Shown: in pieces, positions 7,337 through 10,416 of the stretch
Numbering within the stretch: the first letter of the stretch is position 1
Layout of the letters: each line of letters starts with the position of its first letter
Source of the DNA: CAVVEQ01 sp963804865
Lineage (GTDB): Bacteria > Chloroflexota > Anaerolineae > Anaerolineales > Anaerolineaceae
Direction of reading: 5' to 3'
Assembly (NCBI GenBank): GCA_963804865.1
Contig: CAWDSH010000038.1
Span: 1 to 10,416, forward strand
Length of the DNA stretch: 10,416 nt
Notes under the pieces: model-generated
What the model saw: the letters and a program-made list of their open reading frames with translations, nothing else
Told to the model about the DNA's origin: nothing
Database searches by the model: none
Program-made: the position numbers and the translations under genes

Positions 7337-7921
7337 TCACATCATGAATGCCACTGCCCCAAGTGCATTACTTAGACTATGAGCTATCCAGCCTGGGAGA
7401 ATGCTCTTGGATTTATATGACAGTAATCCAAAAATCCAACCCGAAATGAACTGCGGTATGAGGATCGGCCATAAAGTTGTATTTACGGTCAATATTAGGA
7501 GATGAGGAAGAAGGAAAATTATCGCCTGCAGCAAATTACCGATTTGAAATCCAAACTTCCGAATCAAACAAACCACCCAGAAAACCGCGGAAAAATGCCT
7601 CCTCGCCGAGGGCAACGAAGATCCCCTCCCGAAATAATGCTATAAGAAATGATAAGAGGGAAAGGGTTAAACCTGCATATTGTGATGTTGCGATATTGGG
7701 ATTTTCTAGGATCTCTGGTGGAATGTTGGAAGAAAAATCGACACGAAGACACCCGCAAGAACACCTGTCAATAATCCAATCGTAGAAGATATCGGCGCGA
7801 GGTTGGTTGCCATCCCACCGCGCCAAATGAATACTGCCAGGTGAGCCTTCTTTTCCTTGATACACCTATGTAAATAAGGCTAGGGATGATGAAGATCAGA
7901 TTCTCGGATAGGTATTGTCAT
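7337..7921 (-). CDS. CPBP family intramembrane metalloprotease, copy 2, about four frameshifts
   Basis: ATG at 7919-7921, TGA at 7337-7339. The frame breaks near 7904 (extra base after MTIPI), near 7785 (two extra bases relative to copy 1), near 7736 (a T-run one shorter than in copy 1) and near 7566 (AAAC for AAC). Read across these, it encodes the same protein as copy 1: RRLTWQYSFGAVGWQPTSRR, GEEAFFRGFLGG, AIIFLLPH, and here in frame to the end YKSKSILPGWIAHSLSNA. Copy 2 therefore keeps the C-terminal HxxxN motif that copy 1 loses, while copy 1 keeps the N-terminal part that copy 2 loses. Function is as for copy 1. Either both copies are decaying or, more likely, the indels are sequence errors. 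Confidence 0.83.
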
Positions 7922-8001
7922 TTCCAACCTGTGCGCTTCCGCGGAATAACTTGACGAAATACTTCAAACTTCTTCACTGTAAATCTTTTCCATCTAATAC
8001 T

Positions 8002-8028
8002 ATTATACTGATGCAATCAAATGGTCAA
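8002..8028 (-). promoter_or_regulatory. Candidate promoter of CPBP copy 2
   Basis: TTGACC (8028-8023), 15-nt spacer and TATAAT (8007-8002) on the minus strand. The boxes and spacer are identical to those before copy 1, about 80 nt upstream of the ATG. Confidence 0.5.
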
Positions 8029-8041
8029 ACATAGAAAGTCT

Positions 8042-8129
8042 ATCCCCATGGGGGGTACATCGCAATCCCGAAAGAGGTTGATGATATCGAGTTCTGGTCG
8101 CGAACCACGCATTTGCTGGCACAATCCGC
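8042..8129 (+). repeat. Interspersed palindromic repeat, copy C
   Basis: This is the best-preserved copy: palindrome CCCCATGGGG at 8044-8053, then TACATCGCAATCCCGAAAG, GATGATATCGAG, the near-palindrome TGGTCGCGAACCA (8095-8107) and the terminal block GCTGGCACAATCCG. It lies between the acyltransferase stop and the CPBP copy 2 promoter. On the minus strand neither hairpin is followed by a T-run. Confidence 0.6.
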
Positions 8130-8131
8130 CT

Positions 8132-8154
8132 GCCGAACAGGATGGTAGTTTTCA
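8132..8154 (-). repeat. 23-bp match to the 5' end of the ydcZ-type gene
   Basis: These 23 bases match the permease start region at 4021-4043 at 21 positions, in the same orientation (coding sense KTTIL.G). The similarity stops abruptly on both sides. It may be a gene fragment left by rearrangement, or chance. Confidence 0.3.
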
Positions 8155-8191
8155 ATGATCAGGCTTGTGCGATTAATAAGAAAACGATGTG

Positions 8192-8907
8192 TTATGGCTC
8201 ATAAACGCTGCCAATGACACTTTTCACCAATGTCATCAATTCCGTATCGTTCATTTTACGGATGGTTGAACCCAGGATGGGGGCATGCACGATTACTTCC
8301 GGTTCGGCATTCGGATCCAGATAAAATCTTTTCACCGGTTTGAGCTGGTAGAAACCATTAAGGGTAATGGGCAATAGATCAAAGGAAGTCTGCCGTAGGA
8401 TATAAACAAAACCGAGCCGGAATCGATGGATTTCCCCATCCGGGGTTCTTGCTCCCTCCGGGAGGATGATCATGCTCGTATTCGCAGCGGGCGCACTCAG
8501 ATGAAGATCGATCGCTCTTTTTCCGCGCCCGGATATTCCCGGTTGGACGAAGATGGCACCCATGCGGCTTAGCACCTGGCCAACCAGAGGAACTTTTTTT
8601 ACGAATGCGTGCGCTACAACAGAAGCTCGTGGGAAAACTCCTATCAAAGCGATGCCAGCATAGAAGCTGGGATAGTTCGAGATGATCACATGGTCGTGAT
8701 CCGGATTACGTTTTCATAGCCCGAAACCTTCAATTTTCTCCCGACGATCGCGAAGAGGGCTTTCACAAACCATTGTTTTAATGCAGGGATTTTCTCTTTG
8801 TCAATATAAGAGATCAGAATCGCGAATGGGAGTGTTACAAAAACGAACAGATGTGTAACGATGTACATGAAGAACGTGAACACAATGATCCGAACGATCT
8901 TAAGCAT
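8192..8907 (-). CDS. PlsC-like lysophospholipid acyltransferase, one frameshift, catalytic motif altered
   Basis: ATG at 8905-8907, TAA at 8192-8194, about 238 residues when joined across a missing base near 8701-8710. The N-terminus is a membrane helix (FTFFMYIVTHLFVFVTLPFA), then KLKVSGYENV, frame change, DHDHVIISNYPSFYAGIAL. Block 2 is MGAIFVQPG, block 3 is ILPEGARTPDGEIHRFRLG, followed by PITLNGFYQL. This order is that of the 1-acylglycerol-phosphate acyltransferase domain (PF01553). The striking point is block 1: the family has NHxxxxD, whose His and Asp are catalytic, and here the same positions are Tyr (TAT) and Ala (GCT). The glycerol-phosphate-binding block 3 is kept. The protein is therefore either inactive or a decaying gene. 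No strong ribosome site is seen before the ATG. Confidence 0.8.
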
Positions 8908-9018
8908 TGATTTTGATGTGTTTGAGAGCTTGACGTGAAGATTAGAAAATTTATGAATGGATCAAACTTTAATTAATATTATTACACGAATTGTAAACAA
9001 TACATAGAGGTGATAATT
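8908..9018. other. AT-rich leader upstream of the acyltransferase gene
   Basis: A very AT-rich stretch between repeat D and the acyltransferase start. It contains the inverted repeat ATTGTAAACAAT (8990-9001) and several TAATAT-like -10 candidates on the minus strand, none with a convincing -35 box at the right distance. Confidence 0.3.
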
Positions 9019-9085
9019 GTCCCCGGGAAATTGCTTGGCAACCCCAATGCGGGGAAGATTTTGAGTTCTAGTCGCGAGCCGACCT
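9019..9085 (+). repeat. Interspersed palindromic repeat, copy D
   Basis: It contains a GC-rich hairpin set (CCCCGGG, then CCCCAATGCGGGG at 9042-9054) and the core GAGTTCTAGTCGCGAGCC (9063-9080), which matches the core of copy C at 16 of 18 bases. The right-hand CTGGC block is missing: here the repeat runs into the stop codon of the DUF1801 gene (9087-9089). Confidence 0.5.
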
Positions 9086-9086
9086 A

Positions 9087-9537
9087 TTATCTTCTGCTGT
9101 AACGTGGGTTAATCCGCACCTTGATTACGAGTCCCTCATGTTGTTTCTTTTTTATGGCTCTCTTCTCAGCCCGCACCTTTTCCTCTTCCACCCTGAATTT
9201 CACGATCCTGCCAATAAGCTCCAACGGAAGGGACTGATCGAGGGGATTGGATGGTGCCTTTCTCAGCCTTGTATCCTTCCAGTTCGCGTTCAAATACCCG
9301 CGTGCCGCTGGAGGAAATTGAGTCAGGGCGATGTTTTTTTCCACGCGCCGAAATGGATCAAATGACGCCCGTTCAGGTCGAAGGTGGGGATCTGGTAGCT
9401 TGATCGTTTCAGTCACGCCCAGCGCGGCAGCCTTTTGATAGCCGCCCGCAGCTCCTGCAGCTTCTTTTGCACGTTCTGTCAGGGAAGAGGGCGATGTATT
9501 CGTCGATATTGGAAAATTTCGCGGCTTTGCTGTTCAT
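9087..9537 (-). CDS. DUF1801 (YdhG-like) protein, several frameshifts
   Basis: ATG at 9535-9537 with AGGAG 5 nt upstream, stop TAA at 9087-9089; about 150 codons, the usual size. Stitched product: MNSKAAKFSNIDEYIALFP, then VQKKLQELRAAIK, AAALGVTETIK, QIPTFDLNGRHLIHFGAWKK, NIALTQFPPAA, RVFERELEGYKAEKGTIQ, and PLDQSLPLELIGRIVKFRVE with a lysine-rich tail. This order (helix, ETI, IPTF, GAWK, FP, EKGTIQ, PLPLELI) is typical of DUF1801 (PF08818), which includes the Bacillus iron chaperone Fra. Most members are uncharacterised cytosolic proteins. At least four frame changes are needed (near 9478, 9442, 9390 and 9300-9230), including one in an AAAA run. The family call is firm; whether the gene is intact in the organism is not. 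Confidence 0.8.
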
Positions 9538-9650
9538 GGGATCTCCTTTATGGAAAAACACATTCTACTGCTGGTATAAAGTCTCCGCCGCGATCTTGTA
9601 TGACCTTTTATTACGATAAGATAATTGAGATCCTAATAAACCTGTTAACG
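9538..9650. other. Intergenic gap between aldo/keto reductase and DUF1801 genes
   Basis: It holds the DUF1801 ribosome site and an AT-rich middle (9600-9645). A perfect 10-bp palindrome TTAACGTTAA at about 9645-9654 overlaps the reductase stop codon. No T-run terminator is seen. Confidence 0.4.
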
Positions 9651-10416
9651 TTAATGAACTGGCTGCATCTCAAACCGCTCCTCCATCGCCTGCATGTCCG
9701 CATCTGATGGCGGTCCTGAATATCGAGCCCGCTTCCAGTATGCTGCGGATAAATTGCACATCTCCTGCGGTGATCACAAAGCTGTGCTCCAGCCCCATCG
9801 CCCAGTGCACCGCCTTTTCAATGGCATCCTGATCCCATAAGGGTTCATAAAAATAAGTGTTATAAGTCCGCCGGGTGTTTCCCCATGGCCGGCGGGCAAT
9901 CGATTGAATGGTCTGCAAAGCAACATTGCGCCTTTTACAAAACTTTTCCAGGTTCTCAAAGGGGGCAGCATACTTCTGATCCTGCATCTGGCAAAAGGAA
10001 TAGGGCAGCATGACCGCATCAAAGCCAAAGCGCTCCAGGCTTTGCAGGTGCATGGCCGGTGTCAGCCTGCCATGACCCGTGACGCCCAGGAAACGCACCA
10101 ATCCTTTCTCCCGCGCTTCCAGCATGGCCTCCAGCGCCCCGCCTGGTGACATCACCCGCTCCCAGCCGCCGGGGTTGGTCAGCCCATGCAGCTGCCAGAG
10201 GTCGATCGTGTTCGTGTGCAGCACATCAAGTGAGCGTTGCAGCTGTTCCCAGGCTTCCTGGCGGGTCCGCTTGCGCGTTTTGGTGGCGAGGAAGAAATCA
10301 CCGCGGTGGTTTTCCATCCACCCGCCAACGCATTTCTCAGCATTCCCATACATGGGCGCAACGTCAATATGGTTGACACCATATTGCAGCAAGAGCTCCA
10401 GCACCTGATCTGCCTC
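9651..10416 (-). CDS. Aldo/keto reductase, 5' end beyond the window, one C-terminal frameshift
   Basis: The frame is open to the right edge (first visible codon GAG at 10414-10416), so the N-terminus is missing. The catalytic tetrad of the AKR superfamily is visible, counted from the window edge: D18 (HIDVAPMYG), Y23, K46 (FFLATKTRKR) and H77 (IDLWQLHGL). They are followed by barrel segments VRFLGVTGHGRL, FDAVMLPYSFCQM and VALQTIQSIARRPWG, and the cofactor-side segment HSFVITAGDVQFI. Near 9723-9733 the frame slips; skipping one base gives the natural end SGPPSDADMQAMEERFEMQP and TAA at 9651-9653. It is expected to be a cytosolic NADPH-dependent carbonyl reductase with unknown substrate. GC is higher again here, so it probably belongs to the native chromosome right of the accessory stretch. 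Confidence 0.87.

Noticed and set aside
4148..9085. Integron cassette array (single-orientation genes each followed by a palindromic repeat, duplicated cassette)
   Set aside because: The repeats do not end in consistent RYYYAAC/GTTRRRY cores, no integrase gene is present, and the CPBP copies have their own promoters. Single matches such as GCCTAAC at the nitroreductase stop or ACTCAAC in repeat A are not at equivalent places.
5543..9085. tRNA-like element: the repeat core read on the minus strand resembles a T-arm (GGTTCGCGACC)
   Set aside because: No anticodon stem, D-arm or acceptor stem can be fitted around it, and the resemblance is lost in copies A and B.
1..10416. CRISPR array, rRNA, tRNA or insertion sequence
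   Set aside because: No regularly spaced short repeats, no tRNA or rRNA signature and no transposase reading frame were found on either strand.

Overview
The window looks like bacterial chromosome, most likely from a Chloroflexota (Anaerolineae-like) genome. The taxon is an inference from three things: the mix of a GC-rich two-component/SIMPL block, a YdcZ-type permease and an F420-dependent nitroreductase homologue. No marker gene is present to prove it. All recognisable genes except the first lie on the minus strand.

Layout, left to right. (1) 1-306: the 3' end of a plus-strand multi-pass membrane protein, followed by a hairpin with T-runs on both sides that can terminate both converging transcripts. 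(2) 402-3453: a GC-rich minus-strand operon of an OmpR/PhoB-type response regulator, its membrane histidine kinase (3-nt gap) and a secreted SIMPL/DUF541 protein. It is driven by a good sigma70-like promoter placed so close to the ATG that the mRNA may be nearly leaderless. (3) 3586-4044: an intact small DMT_YdcZ permease. (4) About 4045-9086: an AT-richer accessory stretch holding a 401-codon protein with a C-terminal HEPN RNase-like motif, two copies of a CPBP (CAAX/Abi) membrane protease gene flanking an intact Ddn-like F420 nitroreductase, and a PlsC-like acyltransferase whose catalytic HX4D motif is replaced. (5) 9087-9537: a DUF1801 (YdhG-like) gene. (6) 9651-10416: an aldo/keto reductase running off the window.

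Two features dominate. First, single-base frameshifts are everywhere (about 20, in nine of twelve genes), while the encoded domains stay well conserved when frames are stitched together. The two CPBP copies share a 332-bp tract with no substitutions at all but three indels. This points to indel-type sequencing or assembly error as the main cause rather than gene decay, so the broken genes are described here as reconstructed products. Second, the accessory stretch carries a degenerate family of palindromic repeats of about 85 bp, one in most of its intergenic gaps and always in the same orientation, plus a segmental duplication of the CPBP unit with a mosaic identity pattern suggestive of gene conversion.

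Functionally, the response regulator, kinase and SIMPL protein probably form one envelope-sensing unit. The accessory genes look like independent acquisitions (HEPN, CPBP, nitroreductase, acyltransferase) rather than one pathway.
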